A DNA stretch of 64,000 bases from contig CANJKZ010000410.1 of assembly GCA_947471745.1 (NCBI GenBank), positions 1,237,501 through 1,301,500 on the forward strand, given 5' to 3'. Source of the stretch: Closterium sp. Naga37s-1. Its lineage: Eukaryota > Streptophyta > Zygnematophyceae > Desmidiales > Closteriaceae. The notes under the pieces were generated by a model, which had not been told where the DNA came from, searched no databases, and worked only from the letters and a program-made list of their open reading frames with translations. The position numbers were made by a program, and so were the translations under genes. Below are positions 19,318-29,156 of the stretch, in pieces; within the stretch, counting starts at the first letter, position 1; each line of letters begins with the position of its first letter.

Positions 19318-22300
19318 TCAAGAGGTGAGCAAGTGAGGCAAGGTAGGTACAAGACCCAGCTGAGTACAGAAGCGCTGATGATCACAAGGCGCAAGTGCCT
19401 TGGTGAAGATATCAGCAGTGTTGGCCTCAGAGGCCACGTACGCAAGTCGCAGCTGACCACGCTGCTGTAGCTCACGAGCAAGGAAGTAGCGAAGAGCAAT
19501 GTGCTTCGTTCTGTGCTCCAGTCTCTGCTCTCGACACAAGGCCAGCATGGCCTTGTTGTCTACGTAGAGCACTGGAGGAGAACGAGGCGGCTCTCCGAGG
19601 TCAGTCAGCAGGTAGGTGAGCCAGCGAAGCTCCTGTGCAGCCATGGCCCCGGCGTAGATCTCAGCCTCACAACTGGAGCCGAGAACAGAAGACGAGCGAG
19701 TAGCCCGCCACGAAACAGAGCCGGAACCAAGGCTGAAGGTGTAACCCTGTGACGACCGCTGCGTAGCCTGGTCGTCAGCCCAAGAAGCGTCTGCGTGTCC
19801 AGTGAGGACCACTGGACTCTGCCCTCCAAGCACAAGCCCCATGCCCGACGTACTGCACAAGTAGCGCAACACCCTCTTCGCTGCAGCCATGTGCTCCGGT
19901 CTGTGTCTCCCAGGAGCAACATAGCGTGCAAGAATGCTAAGAGAGTATGCAAGGTCAGGTCGTGTGCAGGTCATCAGGTACATGAGGCAGCCAACAAGCT
20001 CTGGGTACGGGCCACTCGACTCTACGGACTCATCCGAAGGCAGAGCTGAGAGCGAGTGGCGAGTAGGCAGAGGAGTGGCCTGAGGCGAGGAGTACGTGAA
20101 GCCGAAGCGCTGAAGGACCTGCTGCACCATGTGTGACTGAGTCAGGGTAATGGTGCGGCGTGCTCTGTCCCGGGTGATCTGCAAGCCAAGGTAGCTGCGC
20201 AGTTCACCCAGGTCTGTGCACGTGTGTCTCTTCTGCAGCTCGGACTTCACGTGGGCGAGTCCAGCAGTGTCAGCTGTGGCAAAGACCAAGTCGTCGACGT
20301 ACACGAGGATGTAGAACGGCTGCAAAGAAGTGTCGGTGCGCAGAAACAGCGACGGGTCGGCAGTAGAGGGAGCAAACCCAAGAGCCGCAAGTGTAGTCCT
20401 CAGTGTGTCGTGCCACTCACGCGGTGCCTGGCGGAGACCGTAGACTGGCCGCCGGAGGCTCCACTGGGTGCCAGGAGGAAAAGACACAGTGAAGCCAGGT
20501 GGGGGACGCAGCCAGATCTCCTCGTGCAGGCTGCCCTGCAAGAAAGCAGTGCTGAAGTCAAGAGAGTGCAGCTCGTAGTCGCGGTGAGCAGCTATGTGCA
20601 GCAGTACCCGAAGAGTGGTCATCTTCGGGGTGGGAGAGAAGGTCTGAAAGTAGTCAACTCCCTGCCGCTGACTGAAGCCACGAGCCACGTAACGCGCCTT
20701 GAAGACAGGCGGAGAACCCGGCGGCCGCTTCACCCTGAAAATCCACATGCCACTGACGATTTTCGCCCCAGGCGGGGGAACCTCGTCAACGTAGGTGCCT
20801 GTGGACTTCCAGGAAGCCATCTCTGCGTCCATAGCTGCCTGCCACTGAGAGGAGTAGGGACCCTCTATCGCCTCCGCGTAAGAGCGCGGAGTCGGGATGT
20901 CAAGTGCATCCGGGTCTCCCTCAGGGGTAAGCAGTACGGACACGAGATGAGGTGAAGCAGCAGCCAAACACTGGAACTCCTCCTGCCTGTCCTCAAGGAC
21001 GTCCGTGCCAAGGGCACACTCACCCCCGACGGACGGAGGACAGACAGACTCAGACCCAGCAACAAGACTAGCAGCATAGTCTAGACGACAGCGAGCAGCA
21101 AAGTCGACGAGCTCAGTAACTAGGGCAGACGCAGCAGTGGACTCAAAGGAAGGGTCAGTGACAACAGTAGCAAGGAGACGCGTGACAGTAGGACTGGCAG
21201 CACGAAGAGAGTCCGACTCCGGGTCAGGAAGAGCAGGAAGAGAGGACTCAGGAGGAGAAGGCAAAGGGGCACGCAGAGGAGCAGTGGACGGACGCAGAGA
21301 CATCCGGTGCGTGCCAGGGACAAGAGGAGGACGCTGACGCGAACCACGAGCACTAGTGCGAGCAGCACGGACAGGCGACGCAGGGCGAGACGCAGGCTCA
21401 CGACGCTCAGCAAGACCTCCAGTAGGACCAGTGTAGGGAGAAGGAGCGGGCAGTGGGGAGGCCGGCTGTAACTGTAACTGTGACGGGACAGGCTGTGGAC
21501 ACGCTAAGGGAGGAGGAGGACCAGTAGAAGGCGGGAGACCAAGAACCTGCTGAAGGAGCGGAACGAAGTACGGCCGAGGCCGCGCGGCGACTCCAGACAC
21601 AGCAGGGACAGCACCAGTACCCCCAGCGGCAGCACCAGCGCCAGCAGCACCTCCAGCTCCAGTACCTCCAGCAGCACCAGTAGCACCCCCAGCAGGACCG
21701 CCTCCAAGACCGACAGCAGTAGCCTCAGCGCCAACACCCTCAGCAGCTCCAGCTCCAGTCGTACCCGCAGGCCCAGCAGCTCCAGTACTCCCAGTACGAG
21801 CACCTCCGGGACCCGCGGCACCAGCACCCTCAGCAGCCGAAGAACCTCCAGCTCCAGCAGCACGCCTCCAGCGCCGGGCAAACCACTCGCGCAGCTCCTG
21901 TGGAGAGAGTGGCTCCCGCCGAGACGAAGCACCCGGAGAACCTCCAGGCTCAGCACCGCCAGACGCCACACGAGCAGGCCCAGCTCCCTCAGGCTCCGCA
22001 CCCCCAGGCTCAGCACCTCCAGGCGTAGCACCCCCAGGTGTAGTACTCCCAGGCTCAGCACCCCCAGGCTCAGCACCCCCAGTAGTAGCACCCCCAGGCT
22101 CAGCACCCTCAGGCTCAGCACCCCCAGTAGTAGCACCCTCAGGCTCAGCACCCCCAGGCGTAGCACCCACACGCTCAGCACCCCCAGAGTCAGCACCCCC
22201 AGGCTCAGCACCCTCAGCAGCACCAGAGTCACCAGTAACCTCGACAGGCTCGACTGCGTCTACCTGGGACACACCTGAAGGGGCAGGACCCTGAGGGGGG

Positions 22301-25278
22301 AGGGGGTCTACCGGGGGGGGACCTGGGACAAGGAAGAGCGGTGGCGGGGGGAGGGACGGAGTGCGGTAGGGGAAGAGGCGGTAGTAGGGGACCGACTCGT
22401 CAAACGTGACGTCCTGGGAGGACAGGACACGGCGAGAGGTGGGGTGGTAGAACTGCCACCCTGGCGCGTCAGGGGGGAAGCCAAGGAAGACGCAAGGAGC
22501 AGCACGAGGGGACAGCTTGTCCGCAGACAAGTCGCGGACAAACGCCCGAGATCCCCAGACACGGAACGCAGACGCATCGCCAACCTTCCCCGTCCACAGC
22601 AAAGCTGGGGAGGTCTCCGGCATGGAGACCCTGGGGTGAAGGTTGATCTGATGCGCCGCGTACCGAACCGCAAACGGCCACAGAAAATGGGGGGCAGCCG
22701 CATGCATCATGGACGTACGGGCGACGTCCATGACCATGCCAATGCGGCGCTCAGCAATCCCATTTTGCTGTGGAGAGTCCGGAAGCGTGAAGGTCTGGCG
22801 GATGCCTCGTGCACGACAGTAGGCTCGCAGAAGGCCAGAGGAGAACTCTCCACCTCTGTCAGAGTGCAGACGCTGAACAGGAAAGTCCGAGCCGAAGCTC
22901 TGCCTGAGCTGGAGACGAGCTGCGCGGATCCAGTCGATCAACACCTCAGTGACATCACCCTTGCTGCGCAAGGGGAAGACTGTGGTGTAACGCGAGTAGT
23001 CGTCAACCACCAGCAGGAAGTAGCGCTCGTGACCCTGTCCACGGACGCGGGCCGGGCCCCACACGTCCATGTGAAGCGTCTGCAGCGGGGCCTCTGTCGG
23101 AGGAAACTGGGAGGAGTGAGGGGCAGCCCGCTGCCGCCCCTCGACACAGGGGACGCAGGTAGGGCCAGGCCCCGGAGGAAGGGGAGGGAGGGACCGGGGA
23201 AGACCAGAGACAAGGACACGGGAGGCCATGCTTCGGAGACGAAGCAGGGAGGGGTGACCAAGGCGGTGGTGCCAGAGGAGAGTCTCGTGAGACAGGAGGC
23301 GACACGAACAGGGGGCAGACTCAGGACCAGACCTGGACGCTGCAGCAAATACCTGACCCGACGCAGCTACCTGACCAGACGCAGTGACTGGAGGAGACGC
23401 AGTGGTCAGGGTGTACAGGCTCGACCCCGGCCGACGGGTAAACGTGGCCAGGTGTCGGCCTGTCCGAGCGTCCGTGCAGTGGGTCACCCGCCGACTCGCA
23501 GGAGTGAACTGGTGAACCCCCGCATCCTGTAGGTCAGCACCACTCACCAAGTTCGTAGAGAACGAGGGAAGGTAAAGACCAGACAGGGTGCCAGAGGGGG
23601 CCGCCGGACACGGGAGGACAGTGGAGAAGTGAGCAAGGACAGGACCCCCAGAGGGGTCTGCCAGAGAGACTGCAACTGGCCGCCTAAGCGGCGTGAGTGT
23701 GGTGCGGTCTCGAAAGAAGGAGCGAGAAGCCCCCGAGTCAAGGGTGAAGGTGTGGGAGGCCGAAGCCGACGCAGAACCTGAGAGAGCAGACTCACCAGCA
23801 CCTGAGGGAGCAGACGCACCTAGAGCAGCAGCCTCGCTAGCACCTAGAGCAGCAGCCTCACCAGTACCTAGAGCAGCAGTCTCAATGCCCGGGTCGGGCG
23901 GAAAACACCGGTAACAGTCACCCTCATCACTAATAGTCACAGTATACATGGCAGCAAGAATAGCATCAAAGTCAAGGTCAAAGACAGCCACACCCGCCCT
24001 AGACAGCTCACCCCAGCGGGGGATCTCAGTGGCCTCAGGGAACTGGTGACGCCAAGCGTCCGTCAGGCGGCCAAAGCAGCGCTGGGTGGAGTGCGCACCC
24101 CCGCACTGCTCACCCGCGCGGTCGCCGGTGCGGAGGACGTAGGTGCACGGACCAGTACCCCCACCCCTCTGGCGTGCAGTGTACCACTCACGGAGCTGCT
24201 GAGGGGAGGGGATGTCACGAGTGCGCTGCTGGTGCTGCTGCTGCTGCTGGCGCTGACCACCACCGGAGCCGACCCTCTGCGCAGCGCCACCCCGACCAGC
24301 TCCACCTCCTCCGCCGCCTCCTCCTCCACCGCCGCCACCTCCGCTCCCTCCGCCACTGCCACTGCCGCCTCCGCCTCCACTGCCGCCACCGACACCTCCA
24401 CCCCCGCCACCACCCCCACCGCCACCCCCACCTCCTCCACCGCCTCCACTGCCGCCTCCACCGCCCCCGCTAGCTCCTCCAGCGCCCCTGCCCCCCTTGC
24501 CCTTGCCAGGGCGGCGTCTCCCGCTAGGGGTAGACGCCGCACCGACCGACTCAAGCCCAACGAGGTCGGCCGCAGCAGCAGAGGCAACAGAGGGCAAAAG
24601 GGGGGAGGGGGAACACCCCTCAAAGATGGGGGTGCGAGGGTCACCACGAGAGGCTCCTACAGCTACTATGCTCTTCTCTGCTGCTAGGAGGGACTTCTCG
24701 AGGAGGTCAACGGTGAGAGTGGTGGGGCAAACTGAGAGGAAGTGGTCCCTGACTACGCGAAGGGAGTCAGGGAGCCGGGTGACTATGTAGTAGAGGGTGA
24801 TGTACATGGGGGGGGGGTTCTTGGCGCAGAACTCAGCAGGAAGCGCAGCGCGGTAGCGAGTGTCACTAGTGCGTAGGTGCGTAATGAGGTCAGCGACTGT
24901 GGGAAAGGCAGCAAGGTCAGGGAAGAGGTACGGTAGCATGAGGCGACTCAGTGCAGCAGTGGCAGGGGAGGAGTAGCGTGCAACTACAGCGTCGTACAAG
25001 GTCTGAGCACTCTTGTACTGGCTAAAGTGCGCACGCTCAGAGGTAGGCAGGTGGCGACGCACAGCAAGACGTGCAGCAGCATCGCGCGTGGCCCACTGGG
25101 AGCGAACAGTTGCGTCAGCATCAGTGGCGGGGGCAGGAGAGGCACCAGAAGTGAGGTCAAAGAGGGAGAGGCCGTCTGCCCTATCGCACTGTAAGAAAAG
25201 CTGCAGGTCATCTATCCAGACGTCAAAGTCAATGGCCCGACCCTCAGCGTCAAAAGCGAGAACACTAGGGGTAGCCAT
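19318..25278 (-). CDS. Copia gag-pol polyprotein
   Basis: One 1986-residue frame. Approximate parts: gag 24560-25278; Gly-rich hinge 24200-24520; protease FTLDSGASRSFF near 23730; GAG-pre-integrase HHRLGHPS and CVPCVEGRQR 23140-23290; integrase core HMDVWGP, HSDRGGEFSS, PQQNGIAERR 22600-23080; a linker of GGAEPG/PGGAEP repeats 21960-22250; reverse transcriptase with ILVYVDDLVFA near 20300; RNase H with GHADASWADD and SCEAEIYAGA 19400-19820. IN before RT marks Copia. The frame looks whole, consistent with identical LTRs. Dense antisense ORFs here are shadows. Confidence 0.95.
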   Translation of the reverse strand: MATPSVLAFDAEGRAIDFDVWIDDLQLFLQCDRADGLSLFDLTSGASPAPATDADATVRSQWATRDAAARLAVRRHLPTSERAHFSQYKSAQTLYDAVVARYSSPATAALSRLMLPYLFPDLAAFPTVADLITHLRTSDTRYRAALPAEFCAKNPPPMYITLYYIVTRLPDSLRVVRDHFLSVCPTTLTVDLLEKSLLAAEKSIVAVGASRGDPRTPIFEGCSPSPLLPSVASAAAADLVGLESVGAASTPSGRRRPGKGKGGRGAGGASGGGGGGSGGGGGGGGGGGGGGGGGGVGGGSGGGGGSGSGGGSGGGGGGGGGGGGGGAGRGGAAQRVGSGGGQRQQQQQHQQRTRDIPSPQQLREWYTARQRGGGTGPCTYVLRTGDRAGEQCGGAHSTQRCFGRLTDAWRHQFPEATEIPRWGELSRAGVAVFDLDFDAILAAMYTVTISDEGDCYRCFPPDPGIETAALGTGEAAALGASEAAALGASAPSGAGESALSGSASASASHTFTLDSGASRSFFRDRTTLTPLRRPVAVSLADPSGGPVLAHFSTVLPCPAAPSGTLSGLYLPSFSTNLVSGADLQDAGVHQFTPASRRVTHCTDARTGRHLATFTRRPGSSLYTLTTASPPVTASGQVAASGQVFAAASRSGPESAPCSCRLLSHETLLWHHRLGHPSLLRLRSMASRVLVSGLPRSLPPLPPGPGPTCVPCVEGRQRAAPHSSQFPPTEAPLQTLHMDVWGPARVRGQGHERYFLLVVDDYSRYTTVFPLRSKGDVTEVLIDWIRAARLQLRQSFGSDFPVQRLHSDRGGEFSSGLLRAYCRARGIRQTFTLPDSPQQNGIAERRIGMVMDVARTSMMHAAAPHFLWPFAVRYAAHQINLHPRVSMPETSPALLWTGKVGDASAFRVWGSRAFVRDLSADKLSPRAAPCVFLGFPPDAPGWQFYHPTSRRVLSSQDVTFDESVPYYRLFPYRTPSLPPPPLFLVPGPPPVDPLPPQGPAPSGVSQVDAVEPVEVTGDSGAAEGAEPGGADSGGAERVGATPGGAEPEGATTGGAEPEGAEPGGATTGGAEPGGAEPGSTTPGGATPGGAEPGGAEPEGAGPARVASGGAEPGGSPGASSRREPLSPQELREWFARRWRRAAGAGGSSAAEGAGAAGPGGARTGSTGAAGPAGTTGAGAAEGVGAEATAVGLGGGPAGGATGAAGGTGAGGAAGAGAAAGGTGAVPAVSGVAARPRPYFVPLLQQVLGLPPSTGPPPPLACPQPVPSQLQLQPASPLPAPSPYTGPTGGLAERREPASRPASPVRAARTSARGSRQRPPLVPGTHRMSLRPSTAPLRAPLPSPPESSLPALPDPESDSLRAASPTVTRLLATVVTDPSFESTAASALVTELVDFAARCRLDYAASLVAGSESVCPPSVGGECALGTDVLEDRQEEFQCLAAASPHLVSVLLTPEGDPDALDIPTPRSYAEAIEGPYSSQWQAAMDAEMASWKSTGTYVDEVPPPGAKIVSGMWIFRVKRPPGSPPVFKARYVARGFSQRQGVDYFQTFSPTPKMTTLRVLLHIAAHRDYELHSLDFSTAFLQGSLHEEIWLRPPPGFTVSFPPGTQWSLRRPVYGLRQAPREWHDTLRTTLAALGFAPSTADPSLFLRTDTSLQPFYILVYVDDLVFATADTAGLAHVKSELQKRHTCTDLGELRSYLGLQITRDRARRTITLTQSHMVQQVLQRFGFTYSSPQATPLPTRHSLSALPSDESVESSGPYPELVGCLMYLMTCTRPDLAYSLSILARYVAPGRHRPEHMAAAKRVLRYLCSTSGMGLVLGGQSPVVLTGHADASWADDQATQRSSQGYTFSLGSGSVSWRATRSSSVLGSSCEAEIYAGAMAAQELRWLTYLLTDLGEPPRSPPVLYVDNKAMLALCREQRLEHRTKHIALRYFLARELQQRGQLRLAYVASEANTADIFTKALAPCDHQRFCTQLGLVPTLPHLLTS

Positions 25279-25329
25279 GACAGCAGTAGACTAGCAGCGC
25301 AAACAGTGGGGTGAGGGCAGTGCTGTGAG

Positions 25330-26290
25330 AGAGGCGCTGCTCTTACCGGACAGGGCGGCTCGGGCGGCTCGGCTGCAGGGCGGCTCGGCGACTCGGCTGC
25401 TGGGCGGCTCGGCTGCTGGGCGGCTCGGCGGCTGGGCGGCTCAGCGGCTCGGCTGCTGGGCGGCTCGGCGGCTCTGCTGCTGGGCGGCTCGGCTGCTGGG
25501 CGGCTCGGCGGCTCGGCTGCTGGGCGGCTCGGTGGCTCAGCTGCTGGGCGGCTAGGCTGCTGGGCGGCTCGGCGGGGCCGCTGAGAGGGCGGCGTCCGGG
25601 GCCGCTGGGAGGAGGCGGCGGGGCCGCTGAGAGGAGGCGGCGTGGCCGGAAAGGTAGGTGGCGGGGCCGCGTCAGGGGCCGCGACAGGGGCCGCGTCAGG
25701 GGCCGCGTCAGGGGCCGCGGCAGGGGCCGCGTCAGGGGCCGCGGCAGGGCCGCGTCAGGGCGCCGCGTCAGGGCGCCGCCAGGGGCCGCGGCAGGGGCCG
25801 CGTCAGGGCCGCGTCAGGGGCGCGGCAGAGCCGCGTCAGGGCCGCGTCAGGGGCCGCTTCAGGGCCGCGGCAGGGGCCACAGCAGGCCGCGTCAGGGCCG
25901 CGTCAGGGGCCGCGGCAGGGCCGCGTCAGGGCCGCGGCAGGGGCCGCGTCAGGGCGCCGCCAGGGGCCGCGGCAAGGCCGCGTCAGGGCCGCGTCAGGGC
26001 CGCGGCAGAGCCGTGTCAGGGCCGCGTCAGGGGCCGCTTCAGGGCCGCGGCAGGGGCCGCGGCAGGCCGCGTCAGGGCCGCGTCAGGGGCCACGGCAGGG
26101 CCGCGTCAGGGCGCCGCCAGGGGCCGCGTCAGGCCGCGTCAGGGCCGCGTCAGGGCGCCACCAGGGGGCGCGTCAGGGGCCGCGATAGGGCGCCGGCAGG
26201 GGCCTCGTCAGGGCGCCGCCAGGGGCCGCATAGGGGGCGCGTGGGAGGCGGCGTAGGGGCCGCGTAGGGGCAGCGTAGGGGCCGCTAAAA
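25330..26290. repeat. GC-rich tandem repeats in the Copia leader
   Basis: 25340-25600 is built from GGCTCGGCTGCTGGGCGGCT-like units and 25670-26290 from GGCCGCGTCAGG units. The block lies between primer site and gag. Open frames here (Arg/Ala/Gly-rich) are compositional. Confidence 0.9.
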
Positions 26291-27369
26291 AAAAAAAATT
26301 TAGGGCAGGGCGCAATGTGCGCGGGCAGCTAAAAAAAAATTTCTTATGGTGGGCCCTTAGGAAGGAACGGTCCCATGTAGGAACCCGCTCTATACCATGT
26401 GAATCAAGAAAACAGGAATGAAATGACTAAGTGAAAGTTGGGTACAAAAGGCAAACCCTAGGCAACTGTACCCCATATGTGCTACCCCACTATAGCCTAC
26501 AGTAGCTATGTCATATAACTCTGACATAATCAGCACAACAAGCAAGCAAAACACAAGCTCAGGGTGGATCACAATGTCACCACACATTCTGAGCACAAGT
26601 TCAAGAAGCAACAGTTTAAAGTTCACAAATGTAAGCAAAGCTAGAGGCTATCACCGAGGGCAAGTGTGGAGGAGGAGGGACTATGAGAGGAGAGGAGGTA
26701 GTGGGCGGCAGCTGAAGCTGCTGGCACACAGCGCAACTGGAGCAACTGGCACACGGGCAACTGGAGCAACTGGCACACTGGCAACTGGAGCAACTGGCAC
26801 ACGGGCTACTGGAGTAACTGGCTCCGCGGCTAACTCTGAGCGGCAGGAGCAACGGACTCACGGGCGACTGGAGCAACTGGCTCACGGGCGACTGGCGCAA
26901 CGGGCTCACGGGCGACTGGCGCAACGCTCTCACGGGCGACTGGAGTTGTGGGCTTCACGGCGGCCACCCCCTTTTAACCTCCCCAAACTATCCCACCCCC
27001 CTTTTACACACCCCCTGCTGCACCCTAGGTTCACTCACACCCCACCCCCTAGCACCACTCCGTCGACTCCCACACACCCACCCCCCTCAGCGGCAGCTGC
27101 AGCAGTTGGAGACAGAGGAGGAGGAGGAGCAGGGGAGACCACACACCCGCCACCCCCTACTCGCCACCCCCAAACCCTAACACAGGGCAGGGCGGGATGG
27201 CGGGTAGGGAGGTTACGGGGGGGGGCGACGCGCGGCCTCCCAGGGCGCCAAAGTAGGCGGCAGAAGGGGCGACGCTCGCCCCCCCCCCCCCCCCCCGGTC
27301 GCCGACCCCCTCAGGTCGCCTCGACAGGCGACGGGAAAAGAGGGGGGGGGTGGTGCACGGGTCCCCGGT

Positions 27370-28060
27370 GCGCCGCGCCAGGCGACGAAGCATGGCCGGG
27401 GCGGGGCCGGGGCAGGGTCGGGGCAGGGCCGGGGCAGGGCCGGGGCAGGGCCTCGATAGGGGCGGCGACGAGGCTGCAAAGGGCGGCGACGGGGCCGGTA
27501 GAGGCGGCGACGGGGCCGCGAAGGGCGGCGACGGGGCCGCGAAGAGCGGCGACGGGGCCGCTAGGGGCGGCGACGGGGCCGCGAAGGGCGGCGACGTGGC
27601 CGCGAAGGGCGGCGACGGGGCCGTTAGGGGCGGCGACGGGACCGCTAGGGGCGGCGACGGGACCGCTAGGGGCGGCGACGGGGCTGCGAAGGGGCCTAGA
27701 AGGGCGGCGACGGGGCCGGTAGAGGTGGCGACGGGGCCGGTAGAGGCGGCGACGGGGCCGCGAAGAGCGGCGACGGGGCCGCTAGGGGCGGCGACGGGGC
27801 CGCGAAGGGCGGCGACGTGGCCGCGAAGGGCGGCGACGGGGCCGCTAGGGGCGGCGACGGGACCGCTAGGGGCGGCGACGGGGCCGCGAAGGGGCCGCGA
27901 GGGGCCTGGAAGGGCGGCGACGCGCCGCGAAGGGGCCGCGAGGGGCCGAGAAGGGCGGCGACGGGGCCGCGAAGGGGCCGCGAGGGGCCTGGAAGGGCGG
28001 CAACGGGGCCGCGAAGGGGCCGCGAGGGGCCTAGAAGGGCGGCGACGGGGCCGCGAAGAG
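27370..28060. repeat. GGCGACGGGGCC tandem array in leader of element A
   Basis: Roughly 40 imperfect units of GGCGACGGGGCCGCGAAGG / GCTAGGG variants. The reverse complement array, GGCCCCGTCGCC, fills the leader of the other Copia at 33200-33680 and of element B at 53260-53640. Confidence 0.9.
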
Positions 28061-28811
28061 TAGCGCGAGGGGCACGCCACAGGGCGTGCAGCACACAGAG
28101 TAGCAGCGGAAGCAGTTACGTGGGGCCCACAGGCCAGGAGCGTAGATGCTCTGATAGCATGTGAAAGAATGAGGAATGAAGAAGAGAGAAGTGATTGCAC
28201 TAGCAGCAGTTGGCATACATATAGGAAACCCTAATTGGGTTGTACTCGCTATAGAGTACCCCACTGCAGGCTAGACAATTATAACATTCTGACAGTTCTT
28301 TCGCCAAAGTCTTCCGCCGCGTTTCGTCCTCGACTTAGTCGACCCCGCTAAACTTTAGCGGATTTAGGCCAAGGGGCCTAACACTTGGTATCAAGAGCCT
28401 TCGCGGGGAGCGACTTCCAACGAGTGACCGTCGACGACGAGACTACGATGTCATCGTCCCGCGGTGCCGACTTGCAGATTTGGAGTCGTCGAGCCGACAT
28501 GGATGAAACCACGAACGCTGTCCCCAACGACATGGGCAACACGCTTATTCAACCCATGCGCCAACTCGAAACGTTGACGCTGGAAAATCGTTAAGTACGG
28601 GCTGAAATGCAACAGCTTCGTGAATTCGCGTCAATTTCCCATAGTCATGCCACACCATCTCTTGCACCCAACATCTCGAACGGTGCGGAAGCGCCGCCGG
28701 AACATCGAAGCGCACTCAAGCCGCAGAAATCCGAGCCGTTCGACCCAAGCCAACGCGACGCGAACGTGCAGACATGGATCTTCATGCTCAACAAATATTT
28801 CGCCGCGAGCG

Positions 28812-29156
28812 TGTCAGAAGTCCACTTGTGATCCCCGATTGATCCTAGAGAAGGGTTATAGGCACGTTGGCCTGGGGGGTTATGGGCGCACTGACCCGCT
28901 ACTTAACAAGCCCTTTTATCCCAATGGTCTAGTGGTTGGGATTCTGACATGGTATCAGAGCGAAGGTCTCGGGTTCGAATCCCGGTGTATGCACTTTGGG
29001 CATCCCAGTGCGGGGGGGTGTCAGAAGTCCACTGGTGATCCCCGATTGATCCTAGGGAAGGGTTACAGGCACGTTGGCCTGGGGGGTTATGGGCGCACTG
29101 ACCCGTTACTTAACAAGCCCTTTTATCCTAATGGTCTAGTGGTTGGGATTCTGACA
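28812..29156 (+). mobile_element. TRIM (345 bp) with tRNA-like LTR/PBS junction, copy 1
   Basis: LTRs 28812-28949 and 29019-29156, 138 bp, about five differences; target duplication GAGCG at 28807-28811 and 29157-29161. The 69-bp interior has primer site TGGTATCAGAGC and a G-rich purine tract. Across the junction: A-box TGGTCTAGTGG (28925-28935), a 5-bp arm TCTGA/TCAGA with a 7-nt loop (28943-28959), and B-box GGTTCGAATCC (28972-28982) within a 5-bp T-arm with loop TTCGAAT. Looks whole; inserted in the Gypsy gag region. Confidence 0.9.

Larger units (their letters stand above)
18982..26526 (-). mobile_element. Copia LTR retrotransposon, whole-looking and very young
   Basis: LTRs 18982-19110 and 26398-26526 are 129 bp and identical by eye; target duplication TAATC at 18977-18981 and 26527-26531. 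Minus-strand order: 5' LTR, primer site TGGTATAGAGC, about 1.1 kb of GC-rich leader repeats, one gag-pol frame, purine tract TATGGGGGTG, 3' LTR. Nested inside non-autonomous element A, whose own LTR style and purine tract it shares. Confidence 0.95.
18818..28294 (-). mobile_element. Non-autonomous Copia-related LTR element A (with nested Copia)
   Basis: LTRs 18818-18952 and 28160-28294, 135 bp, two differences. Target duplication GTTCT at 18813-18817 and 28295-28299. On the minus strand: 5' LTR, a tRNA-type primer site GCTATCAGAGC, a leader of GC-rich tandem repeats (27370-28060), CA-rich DNA, an ACTGGAGCAACTGGC repeat (26720-26950) and a purine tract TATGGGGGTG. No pol of its own; about 1.9 kb without the nested Copia. 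Structure looks whole and insertion is young. Confidence 0.9.

Noticed and set aside
20224-23914. Long plus-strand ORFs opposite the Copia polyprotein
   Set aside because: Antisense shadows of GC-rich coding sequence; no family resemblance.
26508-28164. Long GDGAAKG/AAPSPP-type ORFs on both strands
   Set aside because: Compositional products of GC-rich leader arrays in a non-autonomous element; open in several frames.
28925-28995. Candidate tRNA gene
   Set aside because: The A and B boxes and arms are tRNA-like, but no acceptor stem is evident and the sequence is the LTR/PBS junction of a TRIM, repeated in the second copy.
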